A DNA stretch of 64,000 bases from an uncultured Bacteroidales bacterium (GCA_946406355.1 CAMJKI010000002.1:16970-80969); one strand, 5' to 3'; counted from the stretch's first letter, positions 49,297 to 59,358 are shown. Program-made: numbers and translations. The notes: generated from the letters alone by a model not told the origin.

Positions 49297-50583
49297 CTAT
49301 CCCAGCAGGAACTGCTTGAACCCTTCAAAGTCCTTCCCCAGCGGGATGGACCTTTTTTCGCCCTGCATGAAGGCGGCCAGGCGTTCCGGGATGGCCACCG
49401 GGGCGCCGATGATGCGTTCCACGGTGTCCTTGAACTTGGCCGGGTGGGCGGTTTCGCAGAAGAAGCCCACTTCTCCCGGCTGCGGGCTTTCCTTAAGCGC
49501 GCGGTAGCCGCAGGCACCGTGCGGGTCCAGCAGGTAGCCCGTGCGGGCGTAGCAGTCGCGGATGGTCTCCTCAATCTGCGCATCGCTGTAGGTGGCGCCG
49601 GAAATATCGGCCCGGATGGCCTCGGGCGAACGTCCGTACAGGTCCCAGATGCGGGCAAAGTTGCTGGGATCGCCCACATCCATGGCGTTGGCGATGGTCT
49701 GTACGGAAGGCCGCGGCCGGTAAGAACCCGTCTGCAGGAACTCGTAAAACACGCTGTTGGCGTTATTGGCGGCGATGAAACGCTTCACGGGCAGGCCCAT
49801 CCGTTTGCCGAAGAGGGCCGCGCAGATATTGCCGAAGTTGCCGCTGGGCACGCAGCAAACCACGTTGTCGGCCAGCCCCAGCCGTTGCAGCTGCGCGTAG
49901 GCCCAGAAGTAGTAGAAGGCCTGCGGCAGGAAGCGCGCCACGTTAATGCTGTTGGCCGATGTAAGGCGCAGTGCCTCATTTAGTTCCGCATCCATGAAAG
50001 CGGCTTTTACCAGCGCCTGGCAGTCGTCGAAGGTGCCGTCAATTTCCAGGGCGGTGATGTTCTGCCCCAGGGTAGTGAACTGGCACTCCTGGATGGGGCT
50101 CACTTTCCCCTTGGGGTACAGCACAAAAACGCGGATGCCGTCCACGCCCAGGAAGCCGTTGGCCACGGCGCTGCCGGTGTCGCCGGAAGTGGCTACCAGC
50201 ACGTTCACGGGGCCTTTTCCGTCATTGAAATGTTGCAACAGCCGCGCCATGAAGCGGGCGCCCACATCCTTGAAGGCCAGCGTGGGCCCGTGGAACAACT
50301 CCAGGGCATAAATGCCGGGTTCCACCTGGTGGAGGGGACAGTCAAAGGAAAGGGTTTCGGCCACTATGCGTTGCAGATCGGCGGCGGGAACATCTTCCCC
50401 AAAGAAGGCATTGGCAACGCGCGTGGAAAGCTCCACGAAGGAACCGTCGGCGCGGAAAAACGCCTCCGGAAGGCGCTGGATGCGCTCCGGCATATACAGC
50501 CCGCGGTCTTCGGCCAACCCCTTTACCACCGCCTTCTGCAGGGAGGCCAGCGGGGCTTTTCCGTTGGTGCTATAGTACTTCAT
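49297..50583 (-). CDS. thrC: Threonine synthase
   Basis: ELFHGPTLAFKDVGARFMARLLQ, LVATSGDTGSAVANGFLG, VCCVPSGNFGNICAALFGKRMG. ORF track opens at 50589; the second Met (MKYYSTNGKAPLASLQKAV) is a likely start. Confidence 0.97.
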   Translation of the reverse strand: MKYYSTNGKAPLASLQKAVVKGLAEDRGLYMPERIQRLPEAFFRADGSFVELSTRVANAFFGEDVPAADLQRIVAETLSFDCPLHQVEPGIYALELFHGPTLAFKDVGARFMARLLQHFNDGKGPVNVLVATSGDTGSAVANGFLGVDGIRVFVLYPKGKVSPIQECQFTTLGQNITALEIDGTFDDCQALVKAAFMDAELNEALRLTSANSINVARFLPQAFYYFWAYAQLQRLGLADNVVCCVPSGNFGNICAALFGKRMGLPVKRFIAANNANSVFYEFLQTGSYRPRPSVQTIANAMDVGDPSNFARIWDLYGRSPEAIRADISGATYSDAQIEETIRDCYARTGYLLDPHGACGYRALKESPQPGEVGFFCETAHPAKFKDTVERIIGAPVAIPERLAAFMQGEKRSIPLGKDFEGFKQFLLG

Positions 50584-51505
50584 GGGCAAGCAGTTTGGCG
50601 CCTTTGTTGGTAACCTTCACCACATAAACATCGCAGTTGATGCCGTGGGCGCTGAAGTGGTCCTTCATGATTTTTCCGGCCTTATGGGCAATTTCCCGCT
50701 TGTCGGAGAGGGAGAACACGGAAGGGCCCGAACCGGAGATGTTCATGGCCATGGAGCCGGTGGCCAGGATCTTTTCGCGGAGCTCGTCAAAACCCGGAAT
50801 GAACTGCTTGCGGTAAGGCTCGGCCACGGCGTCTTTCATGGCGCGGCCCACCAGGCCGATGTTGCCGGAGTACAGGCCGGCCACCAGGCCGCCCACGTTG
50901 CCCCATTGGCTGATGGCGTCGTGCATGGGCACGGCTTTGGGCAGGATGCTGCGTGCCGCCTTGGTGGAAACCACAATTTCCGGATGCACCACTGCGCAGT
51001 AGAAATTGCCGGGGATGGGCAGCTGAATCATGTCCAGCGGTTCGTACCCGCGAATCAGGATAATGCCTCCCAGCAGGGCCGGGGCTGCATTATCGGCATG
51101 GTATCCGCCGCTGGCCAGGTTCTCACCCTCCATGGCGCAGATAACCATTTCCTCGTCGGAAAGCGGGCAGTCGTACAGTTCGTTCATGCCATAAGCCGCG
51201 GCGGCGCTGGAAGCGGCACTGGAGCCGATACCGGAGCCGGGGTAGATCTTCTGGCAGATGGTTACGTCGATGTGACCGCTGAGGCCGGTCATCTCAAAGA
51301 ATTTGCGGATTACGGGGGTAATCACATTGTCTTCCACATTCTCCGGCAGGGGAACGCTGGTTTTGTTGGTGATGGTGATACCGTCCCCTTCCGAGGCCGT
51401 CATTTCCAGGATGTCGCCCACTTCGTCCAGGGCCAGTCCCATGATGTCGAATCCGCAGCCCAGGTTGGCGATGGAGGCCGGGGCAAATACTCTTACTTTC
51501 TTCAT
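50570..51505 (-). CDS. thrB: Homoserine kinase (GHMP family)
   Basis: MKKVRVFAPASIANLGCGFDIMGLALDEVGD, YPGSGIGSSAASSAAAAYGMNELYD, NISGSGPSVFSL. Confidence 0.97.
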   Translation of the reverse strand: MKKVRVFAPASIANLGCGFDIMGLALDEVGDILEMTASEGDGITITNKTSVPLPENVEDNVITPVIRKFFEMTGLSGHIDVTICQKIYPGSGIGSSAASSAAAAYGMNELYDCPLSDEEMVICAMEGENLASGGYHADNAAPALLGGIILIRGYEPLDMIQLPIPGNFYCAVVHPEIVVSTKAARSILPKAVPMHDAISQWGNVGGLVAGLYSGNIGLVGRAMKDAVAEPYRKQFIPGFDELREKILATGSMAMNISGSGPSVFSLSDKREIAHKAGKIMKDHFSAHGINCDVYVVKVTNKGAKLLAHEVL

Positions 51506-51526
51506 ATTTATTAAGTTCGTTCGTTT

Positions 51527-54148
51527 CTAAATTCCCAGTTCTTCCTTCATGGCGCGCAGCAGGTCAAAGGCCTGCAGCGGGGTCATGTTGTTAAGGTCGG
51601 CCTCCCGCAAGCGGTCCCGCAGGCTCTCCAGCAGCGGGTCGTCCAGCTGGAACATGGAAAGCTGGAGGCTGCCGTCTTTTTCTACGTGCCCTTCGCGCGT
51701 GTTGTGGGGCTTCACGGGGATCAGGGCACCCGCCCGTTCCAGCGCCTGGCTGTTCTCCAGGGCCTTCAGGGTGCGTTCGGCGCTTTCCAGCACCGGTCCC
51801 GGCATGCCCGCCATCCGGGCCACGTGGATACCGAAGCTGTGGGCGGTGCCGCCTTCCTTTATCTTGCGCAGGAAAATGACCTCGCGGCCCACTTCCTTCA
51901 CCGTTACATGGAAGTTCTTCACTCGGGGGAAAAGGCCTTCCAGGTCGTTGAGTTCGTGATAATGGGTGGCAAATAGCGTTTTGGCGCCCTTGCCGTATTC
52001 GTGAATATATTCCACGATACCCCGGGCGATGGACATGCCGTCGTAGGTGGAAGTTCCCCGGCCGATTTCGTCCAGCAGCACCAGCGAACGGGCGCTCAGG
52101 TTGTGCAGGATCATGGCCGTTTCCAGCATTTCCACCATGAAGGTGGATTCGCCCCGGGAAATGTTGTCCGTGGCACCTACGCGGGTGAACAGCTTGTCGA
52201 ACCAGCCGATGCGGGCGGCATCGGCCGGCACAAACGACCCCATCTGGGCCATGAGCACGATAAGGGCCGTCTGGCGCAGCAGGGCGCTCTTACCCGCCAT
52301 GTTGGGGCCGGTGAGGATGATAATCTGCTGCTTTTCGGAGTCCAGGTAAACGTCGTTGGGCACGTACTGCTCCCCCGGCGGCATCAGCGTCTCAATTACA
52401 GGATGCCGGCCGGCCTTGATGTCCAGCACCAGGGAATCGTCCATTTCCGGACGGCAGTAGTTCCGGGCCGATGCCTGTTCGGCAAAGCCAGCCAGCACAT
52501 CTACCTGCGCCATAATGCGGCTGTTGCGCTGGATGGCGGCAATCTGCTGCTGGATTTGGCCGATGAGGGCGGCGTAAAGGCGCGTTTCAATCTCGTAGAT
52601 GCGGCTTTCGGCCGTTACAATCTTCTCTTCGTATTCCTTAAGCTCCTCGGTAATATAGCGCTCGGCGTTTACCAGCGTCTGTTTCCGGATCCACTCCGGC
52701 GGCACCTGGTTCTTGTAGGCGTTGCGAACCTCGATATAGTAGCCGAAAACGTTGTTGTAGGCAATTTTAAGGGAGGAAATGCCGGTGCGTTCCGCCTCCC
52801 GCTGCTGCATTTGGAGCAGATAGTCCTTTCCGCTGCCGGAGAGGCTTCTGAGCTCGTCCAGATCGGCATCCACGCCGTCGGCGATCACCGGGCCCTTGCC
52901 AATTTGGGCGGCGGGTTCCGGAGCCAGTACCCGGCCGATTTCCTTGAGGATCTTATCGCAGCCGGCCAGGCCTTTGAGCAGGCCGTCCACCGGGCTTCCG
53001 GCACAGCGCTGTTTGATGGGGTTCATGAGGGAGAGGCCCCGGCCCAGCTGAATCACTTCCCGCGGCAGCGCCTTCCCGGTGGCTACGCGTCCCAGAATTC
53101 GCTCCAGGTCTCCCATCTTGCCGATATCCATCTGCGTTTGCTGCAGAACATCTTGATTCTCAATAAAGTACTGGACAATGTCGTAGCGGGCGTTCAGTTC
53201 CTTCCGGTCCAGGATGGGCATGGCCAGCCAGCTGCGAAGGAGGCGGGCGCCCATCGGCGAGGAGCATTTATCCAGCGTTTCCACCAGCGACACGCCGTCT
53301 TCTCCGGCGCTGCTGCGGAACACTTCCAAGTTGCGGAGGGTGAACTTGTCCATCCACACAAACTTACGCTCGTCTATGCGGCCGATGGAACAGATGTTCT
53401 TGAGCCCCACGTGCTGGGTTTGCTCCAGATACACCATCAGGGCCCCGGCGGCGGCTACCCCCAGCGGATAGATTTCTATGCCGAACCCCTTGAGGCTTTC
53501 CACGCCCAGCTGGCGTTTGAGGCGCTCTACGGCGGCATCGTACACAAAGGCCCATTCGTCTATGGAAGTGCAATAATAGTCCCCGAAGCGTTCCCGGACG
53601 CCTTTTTCGCACCCCCGCTGCAGCACCAGCTCCTTGGGGTTCAGGGACCCCAGCAGGGTGCCGATATAATCCAGCGAACCCTGGGCTACCTGGAACTGGC
53701 CGGTGGAAACGTCCAGGAAGGCGGCACCGCAAAGGTCTTTCTCGAAGTAGAGCCCGCAAAGGAAGTTGTTTTCCTTTACCTCCAGCATGTTTTCCCCAAA
53801 GGAAATGCCCGGGGTAACAATTTCCGTAATGCCGCGCTTTACCAGCTTCTTGGCAAACTTAGGGTCCTCCAGCTGGTCGCACACGGCCACTTTGAAGCCG
53901 GCCCGCACCAGTTTGGTAAGGTAGTTTTCCAGGGCGTGATGGGGGAATCCGGCCATGGCCACCGGTCCTTTGTCTCCGTTGGACTTTTTGGTCTGGACCA
54001 GGCCCAGTACCCGGGAGGCCGTTACGGCATCGTCCGAATAGCATTCGTAGAAGTCTCCCACACGATACAGCAGCAGGGCCTCGGGGTGTTGGGCCTTCAC
54101 CTCGAAGTAATGCCGCAGCATGGGGGTATCTTCTGCCATCTTTGCCAT
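51527..54148 (-). CDS. mutS: DNA mismatch repair protein MutS
   Basis: DTPMLRHYFEVKAQHPEALLLYRVGDFYECYSDDA, LTGPNMAGKSALLRQTALIVLMAQMGSFVPA, LDEIGRGTSTYDGMSIARGIVEYIH, FATHYHELNDLE. Confidence 0.98.
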   Translation of the reverse strand: MAKMAEDTPMLRHYFEVKAQHPEALLLYRVGDFYECYSDDAVTASRVLGLVQTKKSNGDKGPVAMAGFPHHALENYLTKLVRAGFKVAVCDQLEDPKFAKKLVKRGITEIVTPGISFGENMLEVKENNFLCGLYFEKDLCGAAFLDVSTGQFQVAQGSLDYIGTLLGSLNPKELVLQRGCEKGVRERFGDYYCTSIDEWAFVYDAAVERLKRQLGVESLKGFGIEIYPLGVAAAGALMVYLEQTQHVGLKNICSIGRIDERKFVWMDKFTLRNLEVFRSSAGEDGVSLVETLDKCSSPMGARLLRSWLAMPILDRKELNARYDIVQYFIENQDVLQQTQMDIGKMGDLERILGRVATGKALPREVIQLGRGLSLMNPIKQRCAGSPVDGLLKGLAGCDKILKEIGRVLAPEPAAQIGKGPVIADGVDADLDELRSLSGSGKDYLLQMQQREAERTGISSLKIAYNNVFGYYIEVRNAYKNQVPPEWIRKQTLVNAERYITEELKEYEEKIVTAESRIYEIETRLYAALIGQIQQQIAAIQRNSRIMAQVDVLAGFAEQASARNYCRPEMDDSLVLDIKAGRHPVIETLMPPGEQYVPNDVYLDSEKQQIIILTGPNMAGKSALLRQTALIVLMAQMGSFVPADAARIGWFDKLFTRVGATDNISRGESTFMVEMLETAMILHNLSARSLVLLDEIGRGTSTYDGMSIARGIVEYIHEYGKGAKTLFATHYHELNDLEGLFPRVKNFHVTVKEVGREVIFLRKIKEGGTAHSFGIHVARMAGMPGPVLESAERTLKALENSQALERAGALIPVKPHNTREGHVEKDGSLQLSMFQLDDPLLESLRDRLREADLNNMTPLQAFDLLRAMKEELGI

Positions 54149-54169
54149 GTACCGGTTTTTGGATTACGG

Positions 54170-54177
54170 CAAATGTA
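54170..54177 (-). promoter_or_regulatory. mutS -7 box
   Basis: CAAATGTA = TACATTTG on the - strand, about 21 bp upstream of the mutS ATG. Confidence 0.45.
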
Positions 54178-54199
54178 CGAAAAATTACGCAAAAGATAC

Positions 54200-54207
54200 T
54201 ATATTTG
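54200..54207 (+). promoter_or_regulatory. -7 box of glycosyltransferase gene
   Basis: TATATTTG with 7 bp before the ATG at 54215; divergent with the mutS -7 box. Confidence 0.5.
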
Positions 54208-54214
54208 TAATTCC

Positions 54215-55537
54215 ATGAAACGTGTTTTGGTCATAGCGTATTACTGGCCGCCGTCCGGCGGTTCGGGGGTGCAGCGCTGGGTGAAATTTTGCAAATACCT
54301 GCCTTTGGAGGGCTGGCAGCCGGTGGTGTATGCCCCGGAGAACGCCGCCTATCCTTCGCTGGACCCTTCGCTGGAAGCCGAAGTGCCCGCCAGCGTAGAA
54401 GTAATCCGCCGGCCCATTCTGGAACCGTATGGCATTTACCGCAAAATCATGGGCAAAGGCGCCAGCCAGCAGGTTACGGAAATCTCTTCCGGAGAAAAGA
54501 CCTGGAAGCAAAAGCTTTCCCTCTGGATCCGGGCCAATCTTTTTGTGCCGGATCCGCGGGTAGGTTGGGTGTGCCCCAGCGTGCGTTTCCTCAAGAAATA
54601 CCTTGCGGAACATCCTGTGGATGTGATTGTTACCACTGGGCCGCCCCATTCGGTGCACCTCATCGGCCAGCGCCTGCACAAGGCTTTGGGCATTCCCTGG
54701 ATTCCGGATTTCCGGGACCCGTGGAGCCGGATGTATTACCTGAAATACCTGCCGATGACCGACTGCACCTGGCGGAAACTCCGCCGGCAGGAGCAGGCAG
54801 TGCTGGACGAATGTTCCATGGTGCTGGCCTGCACGCCGCTGGTGCAGGAAGAATTTCAGGCTCAAACACATACGCCCGTCGCCTGTATCACCAACGGATT
54901 TGACGAGGAAGACTTTGCCGGCAGGCTGCTGCCGCGCCGGGACGGGCATTTCAACCTTACCCACACCGGCCTGTTTGCGGCCGACGGCAATCCGCTCACA
55001 CTGTGGAAGGTGCTGGGCCGGATGGCGGCCGATATCCCGGCTTTCCGGGAGGCGCTCCGCCTTCGCCTGGTGGGCCGTGTAGATAAGGAAATCCTGGATG
55101 CCATTGCGCAGGAGGGCCTTTCCGGCAACGTTGTAGAGCTGGGGCCCTGCAACCATGCCGAAGCCGTCCGGGAGCAGCGCGCCGCCACGGTGCTTTTGCT
55201 GCCGCTGCGCAACGACCCTCAGTATCGGCCCATCCTTCCCGGCAAGCTGTTCGAATACCTGGCCAGCCGCCGTCCGGTACTGGGCATCGGCCAGCCCGAC
55301 GGTGCCATGGCCCGGGTGCTGGCCGAAACCAAGGCGGGCGTAACGGTAGACTGGGCCGATGCCGCCGCTACCCGTTCTTTCCTGGAATCGGCCTGGAACC
55401 AGTTCGTGAACGGCAGCGTTCCGGCCACCAAGGGCGATATCAGCCCGTACACCCGCCGTGCAACCACTCACGCGCTGGCGGAATTGTTGGAACGGGTGCA
55501 AAAAGGGCCCGTTTCGCCCCCAAGTGAACAAAATTAA
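54215..55537 (+). CDS. Glycosyltransferase family 4-like protein
   Basis: MKRVLVIAYYWPPSGGSGVQRWVKFCKYLPLEGWQPVVYAPENAAYPSLD; PILPGKLFEYLASRRPVLGIGQPDGAMARVL. The 1178-aa ORF from 52001 is an upstream shadow extension antisense to mutS. Confidence 0.88.
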   Translation: MKRVLVIAYYWPPSGGSGVQRWVKFCKYLPLEGWQPVVYAPENAAYPSLDPSLEAEVPASVEVIRRPILEPYGIYRKIMGKGASQQVTEISSGEKTWKQKLSLWIRANLFVPDPRVGWVCPSVRFLKKYLAEHPVDVIVTTGPPHSVHLIGQRLHKALGIPWIPDFRDPWSRMYYLKYLPMTDCTWRKLRRQEQAVLDECSMVLACTPLVQEEFQAQTHTPVACITNGFDEEDFAGRLLPRRDGHFNLTHTGLFAADGNPLTLWKVLGRMAADIPAFREALRLRLVGRVDKEILDAIAQEGLSGNVVELGPCNHAEAVREQRAATVLLLPLRNDPQYRPILPGKLFEYLASRRPVLGIGQPDGAMARVLAETKAGVTVDWADAAATRSFLESAWNQFVNGSVPATKGDISPYTRRATTHALAELLERVQKGPVSPPSEQN

Positions 55538-55591
55538 TCCATTGGGGGGCAAATCTCCCCGTTTTTGCCCCCGAAATGCATGAATAGGATC

Positions 55592-58138
55592 ATGAGGAAG
55601 ATCAATTGGAAAGCAATCGGCATATTGGCCGGCGTTATAGTGCTGTTTTTGGTACTCAGTTACGGTTTTGTGCCGCAGGTGCTGGACGGCAAGATAGTGA
55701 ACCAGAGCGATATCTCCGGCTATGTGGGCATGTCTCACGAGATGACGGAGTGGAACAAGGCGCATCCGGACAACCCTACTTACTGGACCGATTCCATGTT
55801 CGGCGGCATGCCCACTACGGCCATTTCCACGCAGAACGGCGGCGACTACACCCAGTCGCTGTACAACCTGCTGTTTACCGGAAAGCGGCCGGCCACCTGG
55901 CTCTTTGTGGCGCTGCTGGGCGCTTTTCTGCTGTTTCTGGCGCTGGGTGTAAAATGGCCGATAGCCATCGGCGGGGCAGTGGCCATTGCCTTCTGCAGCT
56001 ACAATTTCCAGATTATCCAGGTGGGTCACAACACCAAGATGCAGGCCATCGCCCTGATGCCCTGGGTGCTGGCGGCAGTGGTGTATACCTACCGGTCCAA
56101 AGGCATTTGGAAAACCCTTCTTGGCGCTTGTCTTTTTGGCCTGGCGCTTAGCCTGCAAATCAAGGCCAACCATCAGCAAATCTCTTATTACCTGGCCATT
56201 ATCATTCTGCTGTATGCGCTGGTGGAGTTTATCGGCGCCATCAAAAACAAGGCCTGGAAGCCCTTCCTGGTGGCATCGGCCCTGTTGCTGGTGCTGGGCG
56301 GGGCGGGTATTGCTACCAATGTGAACAAGCTGCTGCCGCTGGCCAAATATACGCCCTACACCATGCGCGGCGGCTCCGAACTGTCGCAGGATGGCGGCAA
56401 TGGCGGCGGCCTGGACCTGAATTACGCCACGGCCTGGAGCTACGGCTGGGAAGAACTGCCCAACCTGATGATACCCAACTTCAACGGCGGCTCCTCCTCC
56501 GGCGCCGTGAACCCGGACAAATCGGCCACGGTAAAGCTGCTGAAGCAGGCCGGGCAGAAGAATGTGCGGGAAACAGCCAAGGCGCTGCCGCTGTATTGGG
56601 GGCCGCAGCCTTTCACCGCCGGGCCCATGTACATGGGTGCCATCACCGTTTTCCTCTTTATACTGGGCCTGTTCCTGTACAAGGGACGGGAGAAATGGTG
56701 GCTGGTGGCGGCAACCATCCTGGCAGTGCTGATGGCCGTGGGCAGTCACTTTATGGCCTTCACCAAGCTGTGCTTCAATGTTTTGCCGCTGTATAACAAG
56801 TTCCGGACGGTTTCCATGGCGCTGGTTGTGCTGCAGGTGACGCTGCCGGTGCTGGGCTTCCTTACCCTGGACCGGATTGTTCGCGAAGAATATAGCAAAA
56901 AGGCCTTCCGGAAGGGCTTCTGCTGGGCTGTCGGCCTTACCGGAGGCTTCTGCTTCCTGTGCTGGCTGGCGCCGGGCCTGTTCGGCTCTTTCACCGCCGA
57001 TTCCGACGCCCAGATGCAGGATGTGCTGGTAGAGGCTTTGGTGACCGACCGCATGGCCCTGTTTCAGGCCGATGCCAGGCGTTCGCTCCTGCTCATCCTG
57101 GCTTCCGCCGGCCTTTTGATATGGGCTTTCCTGCCCAAGGGCCAGACAGAACACGCCAAAAGCTTTGCCGGCATTGAGCGCAAGTGGGTAGCCGCGGTGG
57201 CTATCGGCCTGCTGGTTACGATGGACCTCTTTGCCGCTGGCAAGCGCTACCTGAATGCCGACCATTTCACTACCCCCAAGGACTTCAACGCGCCCTTTGC
57301 CGAGCGTCCCGTGGATCAGATTATCAAGGCCGACAAGGACCCGCAGTACCGGGTGCTGGACCTGACGGTGAATGTGTTCAATTCCTCCGTTCCGTCCTAT
57401 CATCACAAGAGCGTGGGCGGCTATTCTCCGGCCAAGCTGCAGCGCTATCAGGATTTGATAGAGCACTATCTTACCGGCGAAATCAACAGCCTGTACAAGC
57501 AGCTGAATACAGCCGAAGATTTGCAGGAAGTATCTGATTATATGACGGTTTCCACGCCCGTGCTGAATGCCCTGAATACGCGTTACGTGGTGCTGTCCGA
57601 CGACTATCCGCCGCTGGTGAACGACGGCGCCTTCGGCCCGGCCTGGTTTGTAGATTCCGTGGTGGAGGCTGCAACGCCCGATGAAGAAATTGCCCTTCTG
57701 GGCGCTGTGGATCTCCGCACCCAGGCGGTGGTAGGAGATGGCCGGTCGCTGCCGGCCATGACGAGCGGGACCCCGGATGACGGCTCCACTCCCGTCATCC
57801 CCGGCTCGACCGGGGATCTCATCGGCCTCACCTCTTATGCCCCCAACGAGCTCCATTACCATTACACCGCCGCTTCGGACCGCTTGGCGGTGTTCAGCGA
57901 AATCTACTACCCGGATGGCTGGACGGCCACCGTGGACGGGCGGCCGCTGGAACTCCTCCGCGCCGACTGGACGCTTCGGGCGGCCCTTCTCCCTGCCGGT
58001 GAGCACGACGTGGTGATGCACTTCCTGCCGGAAAGCTACCGCACCGGCGCCCGCATCTCCACCATCGCCTCCATCGCCCTGCTTCTGCTCACCCTCCTCT
58101 CAATCCTGGGCCTTTTTATCAGACAGCGCAGAGCGTAA
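55592..58138 (+). CDS. YfhO-like multi-pass membrane protein
   Basis: FVPQVLDGKIVNQSDISGYVGMSHEMTEWNKAHPDNPTYWTDSMFGGMPTTAISTQNGGDYTQSL; multiple TM segments; C-terminal LTSYAPNELHYHYTA...AVFSEIYYPDGWTATVDG. Start could be 55565, 55580 or 55592. Confidence 0.88.
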   Translation: MRKINWKAIGILAGVIVLFLVLSYGFVPQVLDGKIVNQSDISGYVGMSHEMTEWNKAHPDNPTYWTDSMFGGMPTTAISTQNGGDYTQSLYNLLFTGKRPATWLFVALLGAFLLFLALGVKWPIAIGGAVAIAFCSYNFQIIQVGHNTKMQAIALMPWVLAAVVYTYRSKGIWKTLLGACLFGLALSLQIKANHQQISYYLAIIILLYALVEFIGAIKNKAWKPFLVASALLLVLGGAGIATNVNKLLPLAKYTPYTMRGGSELSQDGGNGGGLDLNYATAWSYGWEELPNLMIPNFNGGSSSGAVNPDKSATVKLLKQAGQKNVRETAKALPLYWGPQPFTAGPMYMGAITVFLFILGLFLYKGREKWWLVAATILAVLMAVGSHFMAFTKLCFNVLPLYNKFRTVSMALVVLQVTLPVLGFLTLDRIVREEYSKKAFRKGFCWAVGLTGGFCFLCWLAPGLFGSFTADSDAQMQDVLVEALVTDRMALFQADARRSLLLILASAGLLIWAFLPKGQTEHAKSFAGIERKWVAAVAIGLLVTMDLFAAGKRYLNADHFTTPKDFNAPFAERPVDQIIKADKDPQYRVLDLTVNVFNSSVPSYHHKSVGGYSPAKLQRYQDLIEHYLTGEINSLYKQLNTAEDLQEVSDYMTVSTPVLNALNTRYVVLSDDYPPLVNDGAFGPAWFVDSVVEAATPDEEIALLGAVDLRTQAVVGDGRSLPAMTSGTPDDGSTPVIPGSTGDLIGLTSYAPNELHYHYTAASDRLAVFSEIYYPDGWTATVDGRPLELLRADWTLRAALLPAGEHDVVMHFLPESYRTGARISTIASIALLLLTLLSILGLFIRQRRA
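57775..57815. repeat. Tandem palindromes embedded in-frame in the yfhO-like gene
   Basis: GGATGACGG (57775-57783)/CCGTCATCC (57792-57800) and CCCCGG-CTCGA-CCGGGG (57799-57815). Confidence 0.55.
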
Positions 58139-58157
58139 CTTGTTGACTGAAAAGAGA

Positions 58158-58203
58158 TTAAATGATTCCCGGTGCAATTAGATTTGCACCGGGAATCATT
58201 TAA
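58158..58203. terminator. Bidirectional terminator / shared palindromic element copy 1
   Basis: TTAAATGATTCCCGGTGCAA-TTAGAT-TTGCACCGGGAATCATTTAA, 20-bp perfect stem between convergent genes. Confidence 0.8.
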
Positions 58204-58241
58204 TTAGCTGACGCACAATTGGTTGCGTTATGCGGCGGAAA

Positions 58242-59312
58242 CTAGACGGTTTCGGCCAGCTTGGAGGCCAGGTCCAGGAAGGCCAGGGCGTCGGGGCGTG
58301 TGCCCAGGGCGGCCGGCTCGCCGGCGTCACCGGCTTCGCGGATGCCTTGCACCAGCGGGATCTGCCCCAGCAACGGAATGTCCAGTTCGGCCGCCATCCT
58401 GGAGCCGCCCTCTTTGCCGAAGAGGTAGTATTTCTCGTCCGGATGGGCCTCCGGCGTGAACCAGGCCATATTTTCCACCAGGCCGTAGATGCGCCGGTTC
58501 ACCGAAGGGTTCCGGAACATATCGGCTCCTTTCCTTACATCGGCCAGGGCCACTTCCTGCGGAGTGGTTACAATTACGGCGCCGGAAAGCGGAATATCGC
58601 TCACCAGGGAAATATGGATGTCGCCCGTTCCCGGGGGCATGTCAATTAGCAGGTAGTCCAGCGGTCCCCATTGGGTCTGTAAGACTATCTGTTTGAGGGC
58701 GCTGCAGGCCATGGGACCGCGCCAGATGAGCGCCTGCCCGGCCTGGGCAAAATAGCCGATGGACATCCATTTCACGTTGTACTTTTCGACGGGCACGAAC
58801 AGTTCGCTGCCTTCTTCTCCTTCCATGGCCGGCACATAGCCTTCAGTACCCGTCATGATGGGTATGGAGGGGCCGTAAACGTCGGCATCGGCCAGTCCCA
58901 CCCGGTAACCCAGGCGCGCCAGGGCGATGGCCAGATTCACGGCAACGGTGCTTTTTCCCACGCCGCCCTTGCCGGAAGCGATGCCGATGATATGGCCCAC
59001 TTCCCGCACCTGGTCCAGGTTCAGATCGTTCGTCGTTTTTTTGGCGGGATCCCGCACCACGGTCTTCACTTCCACCTGCGTTCCCCCGGGCGCGTTCCGG
59101 TAGATGGCGGCCCGGGCCGCACCCACCAGATAGTTCTTGAGAGGGTCTGGCCGCTTAGGGAAAGCCAGCGTTACAACCACCGATCCTTCAGTTATTTCCA
59201 CACCGGATACCATCCCCAGGGAAACAATGTCTTTGTCCTCTTTGCCGGGGTGCTGCACCTCGCGCAGCCACTGCATTACCAATTCTTCCGTCATATTACT
59301 GGAATTTGCCAC
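58242..59312 (-). CDS. mrp: Mrp/NBP35-type P-loop Fe-S carrier ATPase
   Basis: HIIGIASGKGGVGKSTVAVNLAIALARLGYRVGLADADVYGPSIPIMTG; DYLLIDMPPGTGDIHISL. Confidence 0.95.
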   Translation of the reverse strand: MANSSNMTEELVMQWLREVQHPGKEDKDIVSLGMVSGVEITEGSVVVTLAFPKRPDPLKNYLVGAARAAIYRNAPGGTQVEVKTVVRDPAKKTTNDLNLDQVREVGHIIGIASGKGGVGKSTVAVNLAIALARLGYRVGLADADVYGPSIPIMTGTEGYVPAMEGEEGSELFVPVEKYNVKWMSIGYFAQAGQALIWRGPMACSALKQIVLQTQWGPLDYLLIDMPPGTGDIHISLVSDIPLSGAVIVTTPQEVALADVRKGADMFRNPSVNRRIYGLVENMAWFTPEAHPDEKYYLFGKEGGSRMAAELDIPLLGQIPLVQGIREAGDAGEPAALGTRPDALAFLDLASKLAETV

Positions 59313-59331
59313 AAAAATAGGGAATTTTTAC

Positions 59332-59339
59332 TATTTTTG
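59332..59339 (+). promoter_or_regulatory. -7 box of S46 peptidase gene
   Basis: TATTTTTG 20 bp before the ATG at 59359. Confidence 0.45.
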
Positions 59340-59358
59340 CCTTCCAAACCATTTAGAT

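Noticed and set aside
52001-54214. N-terminal 738 residues of the 1178-aa ORF 52001-55537
   Set aside because: This part is antisense to mutS. The genuine protein starts at 54215 (MKRVLVIAYYWPPSGG), after a promoter box.
54185-58021. 1278-aa minus-strand ORF opposite the glycosyltransferase and YfhO genes
   Set aside because: Antisense to two well-supported genes; Q/H/R/G-rich composition typical of spurious frames.
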